This document shows, piece by piece, positions 8,511 through 16,850 of a stretch of 64,000 nt of DNA (the stretch's first letter is position 1; each line of letters begins with the position of its first letter). The notes below the pieces were generated by a model. That model did not search any database and had not been told where the DNA came from. It saw nothing but the letters and a program-made list of their open reading frames with translations. The position numbers and the translations under genes are program-made. Origin of the DNA: JAOUGY01 sp963825585 (lineage in GTDB: Bacteria; Actinomycetota; Acidimicrobiia; Spongiisociales; ZC4RG35); contig CAWGTX010000002.1 in NCBI GenBank assembly GCA_963825585.1, positions 124,001-188,000 on the forward strand, written 5' to 3'.

Positions 8511-9400
8511 CGTTCCCCTCCCCCTGTCAGCTCGAGGAACCGCTCCTCCAGCGACGGACGCTCCACCCTGAGGTCGATCAGCGTGTCGCCGGCGGCCTCG
8601 ATCCGGCCCAGCAGGGCCACCACTTCTGCCCCCGGGTCGTCGGTGAAACGCACCAGGTAGCCATCTTCCGAGGCTCCGTCCAACAGAGTGTCGTGCTCGG
8701 TGCGGACCGTCACCTTGCTGCCGCCCACTCCCCCGGCGGTGATTTCCCGGGGCGTGCCCTCCATCACGATCCTGCCACGGAGCAGCACCGCCACCCGGTG
8801 TGCCATGGTCTCGGCCTCGGCCATGTCGTGGGTGGCGAGCAGCACCGCAGTCCCCTGTCCCGCCATCTCGGCGATCATTCGGTGCAGCTCGGACCGCGAT
8901 GCCACGTCGAGACCCGCGGTGGGCTCGTCGAGCACCAGCACCGCCGGATCGTGGGCGACTGCCAACGCCAGCGCCAGCCGTCGCTGCAGACCGGTGGACA
9001 GATGCTCATAGCGGACGTCGATGTGATCGCCGAGACCCATGCGTTCCAACAGATCGGGACGGACGGCCACCCGGTGATAGGCGGCGAAGAAGCTCATCGC
9101 CTCCCGACATGTCATGGTGGGCGGCAGGCTGGAGGATTGGAGCTGGACACCGAGCAGCCGCATCGCCGCTCTCGGGTCGCTGATCGGGTTCACCCCGGCA
9201 ACGGAGATGTGTCCGCCGTCGGGACGTCGAAGCCCTTCCACACATTCGAAGGCGGTGGTCTTGCCCGCCCCGTTGGGCCCCAGCAAACCGAAGATCTCAC
9301 CCGCCCGCACCGAGAAGCTCACACCGTCGAGAGCCACCGTGTCGCCGTAGCGCTTGTGCAGGTCAGAGACGGCGACCACCACATCAGAGCCGATAGCCAT
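8507..9400 (-). CDS. ABC transporter ATP-binding protein, ABC-2/drug-exporter class
   Basis: A 297-residue ATPase. Walker A is GPNGAGKTT (~residue 42), the signature region is LSTGLQRRLALALAV (a variant of LSGGQ), Walker B is VLVLDEPTAGLD and the switch histidine is in LLATHDMAEAE. The ~70-residue extension after the H-loop is typical of DrrA/CcmA-like exporters. ATG 9398-9400 is preferred because AGGGTGGG lies upstream and the family homology begins there; the frame stays open farther upstream without conserved sequence. It is the first gene of a two-gene operon with the permease. Confidence 0.9.
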   Translation of the reverse strand: MAIGSDVVVAVSDLHKRYGDTVALDGVSFSVRAGEIFGLLGPNGAGKTTAFECVEGLRRPDGGHISVAGVNPISDPRAAMRLLGVQLQSSSLPPTMTCREAMSFFAAYHRVAVRPDLLERMGLGDHIDVRYEHLSTGLQRRLALALAVAHDPAVLVLDEPTAGLDVASRSELHRMIAEMAGQGTAVLLATHDMAEAETMAHRVAVLLRGRIVMEGTPREITAGGVGGSKVTVRTEHDTLLDGASEDGYLVRFTDDPGAEVVALLGRIEAAGDTLIDLRVERPSLEERFLELTGGGER

Positions 9401-9596
9401 GCACCCACCCTGCTCAGGGCAGCCACCGCCGTCCAGAGTCATTCGACCGGGTGAGTCCGCCGAAGGACGGCGTGGGCCGATCCATGTTGTGGGCCTTGAG
9501 TGGGTGGCCCGGGTCGGCGGCCGAAACTGGAGTAGCGTTCGCTGCTGCTGCGGCAGAGCGCCATCGACGTTGCGATCGAGCCCCGAGACATCCGAA

Positions 9597-9920
9597 GTGA
9601 GTCTGGAGATATCCACGGCTGCCTACATCACCGAGGATTGCATCAACTGCGATGCGTGTTTGGCTCAATGCCCGACCGGGGCGATCAGCGAGGGAGTGGA
9701 CATCTACTACGTCGATCCCGCGCTGTGCACCGAGTGCGTGGGGCACTACTCCTACTACGCATGCCAGGCCGTGTGTCCTCCCCATTGCTGCTTGCCCAAC
9801 CCCGAGATCCCCGAGGCGGAGAGCGTGCTGATCGACCGTGCTCTCAGGCTGTTGCCCGACGACGTCGATCTGAGGATGAGCGTGGAAGCGAACAGCTTCC
9901 CGTCCCGCTTCCGCGCCTAA
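9597..9920 (+). CDS. 2[4Fe-4S] ferredoxin, FdxN/YfhL type
   Basis: A 107-residue cytoplasmic electron carrier. The first cluster motif is CINCDACLAQCP. The second is CTECVGHYSYYACQAVCP, with the eight-residue insert between its second and third cysteines that marks the FdxN/YfhL subfamily. DPALCTECVGHY is highly typical. A C-terminal extension of ~40 residues follows. GTG 9597 is chosen since homology starts with SLEISTAAYITEDC; no ATG is available nearby. The rubredoxin gene lies 80 bases downstream on the same strand, so the two redox carriers may be co-transcribed. Confidence 0.88.
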   Translation: MSLEISTAAYITEDCINCDACLAQCPTGAISEGVDIYYVDPALCTECVGHYSYYACQAVCPPHCCLPNPEIPEAESVLIDRALRLLPDDVDLRMSVEANSFPSRFRA

Positions 9921-10000
9921 CCCCGAATCCGCCCCAAACCCGGACTCTCGTTCGCGCAACGACGACCAGGCCAGTGTCAGCGTCGCGTAGCCTTGGGCAC

Positions 10001-10186
10001 ATGAACACAGCACCCTCTGGACCCTCTCAACGCTGGCGGTGCGGGATATGCGGCTTCGAGTATCACGAACGCGACGGCATGCTGGATCTGGGCGTTCCTG
10101 CAGGGACCCCGTGGGAGAAACTTCCGGATGACTACACCTGTCCGAACTGTGGCGTCAACAAGGACGCACTGGAGTTGCTGGGCTAG
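10001..10186 (+). CDS. Rubredoxin
   Basis: This is a 61-residue one-iron electron-transfer protein. Both iron-binding knuckles are present: CGICGFEYHE near residue 14 and CPNCGVNKDAL near residue 47. The connecting GTPWEKLPDDYTCPNC motif is diagnostic. ATG 10001 gives the normal family length. The longer open frame upstream overlaps the ferredoxin gene in another frame and is not coding. Its redox partner is unknown; the adjacent ferredoxin is a candidate. Alkane hydroxylase or other obvious clients are absent from the window. Confidence 0.93.
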   Translation: MNTAPSGPSQRWRCGICGFEYHERDGMLDLGVPAGTPWEKLPDDYTCPNCGVNKDALELLG

Positions 10187-10504
10187 CTTCCCGGGCGTGA
10201 GGTGTCTCTGCCCCACCTGCGTGCCCGGCACGCCCTGACGAGGACGTGAGGCTGCTCATCCGGCTACCACCACCATGCCTCCGAGCAACGAACGGCGCCA
10301 GGACGGGAGGCCACCCGCGCCAGCGGATGGAACGGGGACCTGGTCCCTCCCTCATCGACTGGTGACCCCCTGGCAGGTGCGCACCGCTCGAGCGCCGCTT
10401 CGGCCGCCGGGCCCCACCCAGCCCCGGTCCAGGTTGTGAGTGCCTGCCAGGGCCCTATACTTCCAGAACCGTCACCAGGAGAGCCTGCGCGCGGTGATCC
10501 CCCT
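10187..10504. other. Gene-free stretch before the tRNA pair
   Basis: No convincing coding sequence is seen in these 318 bases. The open frames here lack conserved motifs and overlap the tRNA genes. The only recognisable element is the promoter at 10434-10461. Confidence 0.5.
10434..10461 (+). promoter_or_regulatory. Promoter of the tRNA-Asp gene
   Basis: TTGTGA (10434-10439), a 16-base spacer and TATACT (10456-10461) lie 43 bases before the mature 5' end of tRNA-Asp. Confidence 0.6.
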
Positions 10505-10581
10505 GGGGGTGTGGTGAAGCTGGAGTTCACGCCGGCCTGTCAAGCCGGAGGTCGCGGGTTCGAGTCCCGTCATCCCCGCCA
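10505..10581 (+). tRNA. tRNA-Asp (anticodon GTC)
   Basis: The cloverleaf folds with acceptor arm GGGGGTG/CATCCCC, anticodon stem GCCGG/CCGGA-type pairing around the loop CCTGTCAAG with anticodon GTC, and a T arm containing GGTTCGAGTCC. The discriminator base is G, as expected for aspartate. CCA is encoded at 10579-10581. Confidence 0.95.
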
Positions 10582-10587
10582 ACGATG

Positions 10588-10609
10588 AGAACCCGCAAGG
10601 GTTCTTTTT
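10588..10609 (+). terminator. Intrinsic terminator between tRNA-Asp and tRNA-Phe
   Basis: AGAACCC and GGGTTCT form a stem around GCAA, directly followed by a run of five T. It is one of the few hairpins in the window with a true T-tract, and it sits only a few bases after tRNA-Asp. Confidence 0.75.
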
Positions 10610-10616
10610 CGTCGGA

Positions 10617-10692
10617 GGTCAGGTAGCTCAGCTGGCAGAGCGCCGGTCTGAAAAACCGGAGGTCGGCGGTTCGATCCCGCCCCTGACCACCA
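10617..10692 (+). tRNA. tRNA-Phe (anticodon GAA)
   Basis: Acceptor arm GGTCAGG/CCTGACC, D arm GCTCAGCTGGCAGAGC, anticodon stem CCGGT/ACCGG around CTGAAAA (anticodon GAA), and T arm GGTTCGATCCC. The discriminator is A and CCA is encoded at 10690-10692. No separate promoter is obvious after the terminator at 10588-10609, so readthrough may supply it. Confidence 0.95.
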
Positions 10693-10739
10693 CGACGAGC
10701 GAGCCACCGTCGAGCCACGCTCGATCCCGGTCGACTGGG

Positions 10740-12728
10740 TCAACGCAGCGGGCGGGCGAACGTGGCAGCGGTCACGCCGGTTGCCACCGTCCGGCTGAGA
10801 CCGCCGTCCACCTCGAGGGTCACCACCCTGCCGTCGGTTTGCGGGCACACCAGGAGCCCTACCTCCGAGAAATCGGGCCGAATGCACGGCGAGGCGATGT
10901 TGTCGCCCGGGTCGGGGATGGCGACTTCCCGATCGAAAGCCCCCAACGTCTCCCCGGTTGTGATTTCGACCAGTTCGGTCAGCACGAACTGGAAGTACGG
11001 CTCGGGGCCGGCATCGGATTGCAGCGTGTCGAGAATGTCGAACCTGAACGCGTCACCCGCGGCGAGAACCATCGCGCGGACGTCCACGTCCCGTTCCCAC
11101 ATCAGCTGACCATCGAGGCCGACACCGATCACGGTGTCCGGTGAGAGCCGCAGCGCCAGGAACCCACCAGCCATGGTGGCCGCAGTCGCCTGAGGGCCCA
11201 CCCGGGTTCGCTCGCCTGTGTCGACATCGAGCACCACCGTGCCGCTGCCGCCCGACAGCACCGCCAGTGGCTGTCCACCCACGAGAGCTGCTTCGAGCAG
11301 TCGCTCACCCGCATCGACCGGAATCTCCGCGTCTGAGCCGTCGCCCGCGAGCAGGACCAGCCCGGCGTCCCCACCGACCGGTTCGATGAGAACCCGACCC
11401 TCGAGGTGATAGGCAACCTCCGCCGGGCCGTCCCACAGCCGGCGAGAGGTGCCATCGGCGTCGAGCAGGACCACACCTTCGGGCCCGGCGGTGACGATCC
11501 AAGGTTGGCTGGGCGGACGAACCCGCAACGTGAAGCAGAACGGATCTGGCTCCCAGTACGGAGAACACAGGGCGAAGTCCCCCTCGCCGATATCGGGAAC
11601 GAGAATGGTGTCGGGGCCGGGCCCACCGACCATGGCGCCAGGGGAGTCGGGTTGGCCGCGGTACTCCTCCCATGTCGGCTTCCCCTCACCCGCCACCGCC
11701 GCTGTCAGCTGGAAGTACACGAAGCTGAACGGATCGTCTACATGCCCACCGAGGAGATACGTTCCGGACCGCTCCCGGCCCCCGGGCACCTCGAAGGTGA
11801 GTGTCTCCCCCACCGCCGTCAGCGGGAGTTCCCCGAGAAATTCGGCGGACGGCGGTGGACCGAAGCGGAGCTCGACGTCCGGGCCTGCCAGCACCAGCTC
11901 GCCTCCTTCGAGTCGAATCCGATCGGCCCGAGCGAACGCCGTCTCGAACAGCATCACCTGACGCGAGGTGTCACATCCCACCATCGTCGACGCCCTGTCT
12001 CCGGCGCCGAACCAGCCGCCGTGGACGTCGATGGGACCGCTGGTGTCATTGCAGTCGGTGGGGTACTGCAGGAATCGGACTCCTTCATGAACTTCGATCC
12101 GAACCCACAGCGGAGTGGTGGCCGGGTTGCGAAACTCCGCACCGTCGACCGTCCCCACCAGGAAGTTCCAGGTGCCGTCGAACTCCGACGGTTCGCCGGT
12201 GATCGGGTGGAACTCGTCGGTCGTCATCGACTCGGGCTCCGGGCCGCCCTGGACCGTGTAGGAGACCGGACGACCGTCCTCGGTCGAGAACGCCACCTCC
12301 AACCGCTCGGGCCCAAGGTCTACGGCGGCGGAGATCCGATCGAACAGAAGATCCATCGGGAGCACATCGGTGTCGCCGTACCGCGCCGACTCGGGGAAGA
12401 GGCGCACCCAGGTGGTTCCAGCGTCCGGGCAGTCACATTCGATTATCAGACGGTACCGGTAGGCGTCGATGGCAGCTGCCTGCCATCGCTCCCGGGCCGA
12501 CACCAGCGCCTGCTCCACGTCGGCGAACCCTGCGCCGGCGGAGCCCACCGCACTCACGACGGAGGGCTCGGGGGCGGCGGAGCTGGGAGGGGAATCTTCG
12601 GTGGCGGATGTCGATTCGATTGCAGTTGTTGTCGGTTCGACACCGCTCGGCTCGGAGCCGGCGGCGCAAGCTGAAACCAGGATTGCCATCACAACGATAC
12701 GAGCCATCGCACGTCGCACGATCCACAT
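10740..12728 (-). CDS. Large lipoprotein with a DUF6174-like domain and a probable beta-propeller
   Basis: A 662-residue exported lipoprotein. The lipobox is LVSAC (Cys ~21), followed by a Ser/Thr/Pro-rich spacer. Residues ~75-165 (RERWQAAAIDAYRYRLIIEC, then CDCP and RLFPE) resemble the DUF6174 domain of secreted actinobacterial proteins. A central region around ~190-330 has paired cysteines and GTWNFLVGTVDG. The last ~250 residues contain repeated beta-strand patterns such as GPEGVVLLDADGTSRRLWDG and GGSGTVVLDVDTGERTRVG, suggesting a beta-propeller. ATG 12728 directly abuts GGGAGGG, so GTG 12719 or ATG 12707 may be the true start. Function unknown. Confidence 0.7.
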   Translation of the reverse strand: MWIVRRAMARIVVMAILVSACAAGSEPSGVEPTTTAIESTSATEDSPPSSAAPEPSVVSAVGSAGAGFADVEQALVSARERWQAAAIDAYRYRLIIECDCPDAGTTWVRLFPESARYGDTDVLPMDLLFDRISAAVDLGPERLEVAFSTEDGRPVSYTVQGGPEPESMTTDEFHPITGEPSEFDGTWNFLVGTVDGAEFRNPATTPLWVRIEVHEGVRFLQYPTDCNDTSGPIDVHGGWFGAGDRASTMVGCDTSRQVMLFETAFARADRIRLEGGELVLAGPDVELRFGPPPSAEFLGELPLTAVGETLTFEVPGGRERSGTYLLGGHVDDPFSFVYFQLTAAVAGEGKPTWEEYRGQPDSPGAMVGGPGPDTILVPDIGEGDFALCSPYWEPDPFCFTLRVRPPSQPWIVTAGPEGVVLLDADGTSRRLWDGPAEVAYHLEGRVLIEPVGGDAGLVLLAGDGSDAEIPVDAGERLLEAALVGGQPLAVLSGGSGTVVLDVDTGERTRVGPQATAATMAGGFLALRLSPDTVIGVGLDGQLMWERDVDVRAMVLAAGDAFRFDILDTLQSDAGPEPYFQFVLTELVEITTGETLGAFDREVAIPDPGDNIASPCIRPDFSEVGLLVCPQTDGRVVTLEVDGGLSRTVATGVTAATFARPLR

Positions 12729-12973
12729 CCCTCCCCCTTCCCCCGGTGCGAGAGAAGACTCACGTAGTCTCGCCGCTCCGCCGCATCATTGGCGAGGTCG
12801 TCGATCCCCATCTGAGACGGCCCGTCCTCACCGATGGAGACGCCGGCATGGGACCCGGCAACGATCAGGTTCGCCCGTCCGATCCCGGCCATCCGGAAGA
12901 AGTCGTGGGCCCGCGGCGGCGGCGCTGGTTCCCCGTCATCCTCGTCCCTTTCTGTCACACCCGCCAGATAGAA

Positions 12974-12989
12974 TCGAACGTATGTTCGT
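12974..12989 (+). promoter_or_regulatory. SOS (LexA) box over the start of the DUF222/HNH gene
   Basis: TCGAAC-GTAT-GTTCGT matches the mycobacterial SOS box TCGAAC-N4-GTTCGA at 11 of 12 positions. It overlaps both the start codon ATG (12982) and a TAGAAT -10 element (12969-12974), so LexA binding would block initiation. A leaderless transcript is likely. Confidence 0.65.
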
Positions 12990-14388
12990 TGAGATGTGGC
13001 GGGACACCGCCTCCCGACAACCTGGACCGACTGCACGGCTTGACCCGACCGAGGACCTCAGCGCTGGACCCATCAGTGTGGAGATGCAGGTGGAAATGCT
13101 GCCCGACGAGGAGTGGCTCTCGGAAGCCGAGCAGCGGGCGTGGGCAGCCGCGGTCGCCGAACTCGAGCCGGGTGACCCGTTTGAGATGCCGCCCGGCTGG
13201 CCCCTCGCCGTCCACTTGGACTCGGTCGACCCCGACTCGCTGAGTGGTACCGGACTGGTGGCGGCTCTCAGAGCGCACGCTCGCCTCGTCGCCCATCACC
13301 AGGCGCATCTGTCCCGGATGGTGATGGCCGTGTCCGACCGGCTGGGTGGGCTCGACGGGATCGACGCCGACGACGTCGCCCGCGCCACCGTCGCCGAGCT
13401 CCGCGCCGCTCTCCATCTGACGCGCCGGGCCGCCGAGGCCGAACTCGACCTCGCCATCAGCCTCTGCCACCGTCTCCCCGGCGTGCTCGAAGCAGTCGAG
13501 ACCGGTGTGATCGATCTCCGACGTGCCCGCGTGCTCATCGACGCCACCGGCCATCTCCCCATCGCCGCGGCACGCCAGGTGTGCGCCCAGGCCCTCGAAC
13601 ACGCCACCAGGATGACAACCGGTCAGCTCGCCGCCCATCTACGCCGCCTCTGCATCCAGCATGATCCCGACCACGCCCAGGTCCGCTACGAGCACGCCCT
13701 GGAAAGCCGGGCGGTGGTGGCCGAGCAGACCGTTCACGGCAGCGTCACCATCACCGCTTCCGACCTCCCGGCCGAACGAGCCGCCGCCGTGATGGAACGA
13801 CTCACCCGCATTGCCAAGAGCCTCAAGACCTCAGACGAAGCGCGCACCCTCGACCAGCTCCGCGCCGACATCCTCGTCGACCTGCTCGACGGGACCCGCA
13901 GCTTCGACCACACCAGGGGTTCGGTCGACATCCGCGTCGATCTCACCACACTCCTGCGACTGAACGACGACCCGGCCTCGCTGGGCGGGTACGGACCGAT
14001 CGTCGCCGACATCGCCCGCAAGGTGCTGAAGACCCGGCACAAGGCCCAGTGGGGTTTCACCGTCACCGATGACGACGGGGTGCGCGTCATCGAAACCGGT
14101 TCCACGAGACGCCGCCCGACTGCCGCAACCCGACGGACCGTCACCCGGCGGGACACCACCTGCATCTTCCCCGGCTGCCGTGCCCCGGCGAGCGCCTGTG
14201 ATCTCGACCATCGCGAGCCGCACAGCGACGGGGGAACGGCGGAACCAGACAACCTGGCACCACTGTGCCGGCGTGACCACATGGTCCGCCATTCCGCCGG
14301 CTGGTCACACACCCCGAACGATGACGGCAGCCACACGTGGACGAGCCCTCTGGGCACGAGTTATCTGACGAGACCACCGCCCTCGTGA
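12982..14388 (+). CDS. DUF222 domain-containing HNH endonuclease-like protein (13E12 repeat family type)
   Basis: A 468-residue protein. The helical DUF222 region (~80-330) contains AAALRAHARLVAHHQAHLSR-type helices and a VIDLRRARVLIDAT segment. The C-terminal HNH nuclease fold is at ~390-445: TTCIFPGCRAPASACDLDHR, then NLAPLCRRDHMVRH, with the CxxxxC zinc ligands, the catalytic DH pair and the final H. This is the architecture of the actinobacterial 13E12 family, often multicopy and associated with mobile DNA or DNA damage. ATG 12982 has no Shine-Dalgarno but follows a -10 box by seven bases. The SOS box over the start predicts LexA control. Confidence 0.85.
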   Translation: MFVEMWRDTASRQPGPTARLDPTEDLSAGPISVEMQVEMLPDEEWLSEAEQRAWAAAVAELEPGDPFEMPPGWPLAVHLDSVDPDSLSGTGLVAALRAHARLVAHHQAHLSRMVMAVSDRLGGLDGIDADDVARATVAELRAALHLTRRAAEAELDLAISLCHRLPGVLEAVETGVIDLRRARVLIDATGHLPIAAARQVCAQALEHATRMTTGQLAAHLRRLCIQHDPDHAQVRYEHALESRAVVAEQTVHGSVTITASDLPAERAAAVMERLTRIAKSLKTSDEARTLDQLRADILVDLLDGTRSFDHTRGSVDIRVDLTTLLRLNDDPASLGGYGPIVADIARKVLKTRHKAQWGFTVTDDDGVRVIETGSTRRRPTAATRRTVTRRDTTCIFPGCRAPASACDLDHREPHSDGGTAEPDNLAPLCRRDHMVRHSAGWSHTPNDDGSHTWTSPLGTSYLTRPPPS

Positions 14389-14467
14389 TCGCCGCGCTGA
14401 CGCGCCTCGACCGCCGTGGCCGAACCGGCCACGGGCACAACCCGCCGACGTGCGTAGCCTTCGGTCT

Positions 14468-16775
14468 GTGAAACGCCTCACCACCATCCTCGCCGGCCTG
14501 GCCATCCTGTCGATGGCACTGCCTGCTGCCGCCACCACCGAGCTCGCCGAGTGCCCGCCAGTACAGGGCATCACCTGCCAGGGTTGGGTCACCGACGATG
14601 CCGGCGTGCTGGGCGATCGAGCCGACTTGGAAGAGGCGGCCGGAAGGCTGGTGGCGTCCACCGGCTCACAGATCGCCGTGGTCATCACCCAGAGCTCGGG
14701 CAGCCATGAGTCCGAGGGAGCTGGCCGAGGAGATCGGCAACACCTGGGGCGTCGGGGACGCCGATCGCGACGACGGGATCGTGGTGCTGGTTGCGCTCGA
14801 CGAACGCCGCACCGAGATCGTCACCGGGCCCGGAGCCGCTCTCGCCGACGACGAGGCCGACTTCGCCGCCGGGCTGGCCGACTCGTTTTTCGGCGCCGGC
14901 GATTACGACGGTGGGATCTCGGCGATCCTCGGCGGCATCCAACAGTTCATCGGGGACGGGCAGGAACCGAGCGAACCCGAGCCTTTCCCCGACGGAGGCG
15001 AGCCCGTCGACGGTGAACCCGCAGATGATGGGGCGGGCGGCACCATCGCCACTCTGGCGGTCCTGGCACTCGTCGGAACGGGAGCGGGCGCCGCCGTCGT
15101 CACGGCACGTCGCAGGGACCGGACCCGCACTCATCGCAAACATCGCGAGACGGTCGTCGACCAGGAACTCGCCCGGCTGACCCCGTCCGGACACGAAGTC
15201 GCGCTCCCCGCCTCGTTCCTCCTGCCCCCGCCATCGGAGGCACCGTCCGTTCCCGCCGCCCGGGCGCTCGACACGCTGGAGCGGATCTCCGACCAGAGCC
15301 CCTCCCCCGACACCGATGCGCTCCGGGCGCTGTGGGCTGTGGAAGCGGTGGAGGTGGGTGACGCCGAGCAGATCGAACGCCACCGCACCATGCCGCTCGA
15401 GATGCGCATCTCCGGCGAACAGGAACTGCTGGAGAACTCGGTGCAGACCACCGCCCATGAGGCGGTCGAGACCGAAGACCCCGCCATGTTCGACATCAAA
15501 CGTCAGGAGTTGTCGTCTCTGATCGACAGCCTGCGGCCCTTCCGGGTGGCCGAGGCAGGCCGCAACCTTGCCAAGGAGATGTCGCTCAAGGCGGTGGCCA
15601 CCGAGGTCGGGCCGGTACTGATGACCGACCTGGGTGTGCGCCTGCTCCAGGCCCGCGCCGTCCTGCCCACCGACGTCACCTTCGACGAGGCGCTCGCCGA
15701 GCTCAATGACGCCTCTCGGGAGGCGGCACAGAAGACCTCGCGGATGGAGGCGCTCTACCAGCGACTGCCGGAAGGTACCAGCCGCCCGGCGGTGGCGGCC
15801 GCCCTCACCGACCTCACCGACGACCCCGACCAGGCGATCGGCCGCTACCAGGCGGTGCTGGAAGCCCTCGAGACCAGGGCACCGGCACTGGAACGAGATG
15901 GCCTCGACGCCCCCGCCGTCGCGGCCTTCCTCCTGATGAACAACGACGAGGAGGATGTCGACGACTTCATCGACGCCTACACCTCCGCCCGCCGCCTCGA
16001 CATCGACCCACCGACGGCGGTGGAGATGGCGATGGCGGGCCTGCGCACCGAGGCCGAGTTGGAGGAGGTCCGCCACCGGGCCGGACGCTCCGGGCTGCCG
16101 ATATCGGTTGCGGCAGCCCTCCTCCGTCGCGGCGACCGGGCCATCGAGGACCACGACCGGTTGGTGGAGGAGATCACGGCCGCCGGCGTCACCGGCGATG
16201 CCATCCGTACCATCGCCGCCGTCCTCGCTCTGTCGCTGGAACCGGCCCAGGCGCTGCGGCGGTGGACCGAGGCGAGACAGTCGCTGGCGTCGGTGGGGCT
16301 CGAAGGCAGCTACGCCGATGTGGCCGCCGCCTTCGGCGCGTCCGATCCCCGGGGTCCGGAAGCATTCGCACTGTCCTACGCCGCCCAGCGTCAGGCGCTG
16401 GCACGGTCGACCATCGACGACGCCGATCGCTACGCCCCCGAACTCGCCCACGCCGGCACCGGTCACCAGGAGGACAGCTGGACCGGCCAACCCATCCCCC
16501 GCGGCCTGGCCCACTACGACCCGTTCTTCCTCTTCTACTTCCACTGGGTCATCACCCGCGGCGTCGCCGGCACGCTCGGCTGGTCACCGGTCTACCGCGA
16601 CGACTCCTGGGGACGCGACCAGAACAGCTGGTTCGGCGGGTTCGGGGGTGGGGGTGGATTCGGCGGCGGCATCGCCGGCGGCTCCTCGTGGGGGTCGAGT
16701 CCCGGCGCCATCAACTTCCCCGGCGGGTTCGGCGGCGGGGGCTTTGGCGGCGGAGGCGGTGGCAGCGGCTGGTGA
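14468..16775 (+). CDS. TPM-domain membrane protein with glycine-rich tail (one-base frameshift)
   Basis: GTG 14468 opens a signal peptide (VKRLTTILAGLAILSMALPA). A TPM (YgcG-type) phosphatase-like extracytoplasmic domain follows: WVTDDAGVLG, GSQIAVVITQSSG, then after the shift RELAEEIGNTWGVGD and DDGIVVLVAL. The frame moves by one extra base at ~14702-14708 (GGCAGCCATGAG). With one C removed, the domain reads QSSGSMSPRELAEE without a break. Next come a membrane helix (nt ~15040-15110), a long helical cytoplasmic region and a tail of FGGGGGFGGG repeats ending GGGSGW. YgcG-like proteins are envelope-associated; the precise role is unknown. The shift may be a consensus error. Confidence 0.75.
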
Positions 16776-16850
16776 GGCTCCCGGCCGACGCAGGCGAAGC
16801 TGGAGACCGCGACGGTCACCTCCGGTGACGACGGGGTAGTGTGCCGGCCC

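Noticed and set aside
10527..10718. Short minus-strand frame containing GGDDGTRTRDLRLDRPA
   Set aside because: This is the well-known spurious translation of tRNA antisense; both tRNAs fold fully here.
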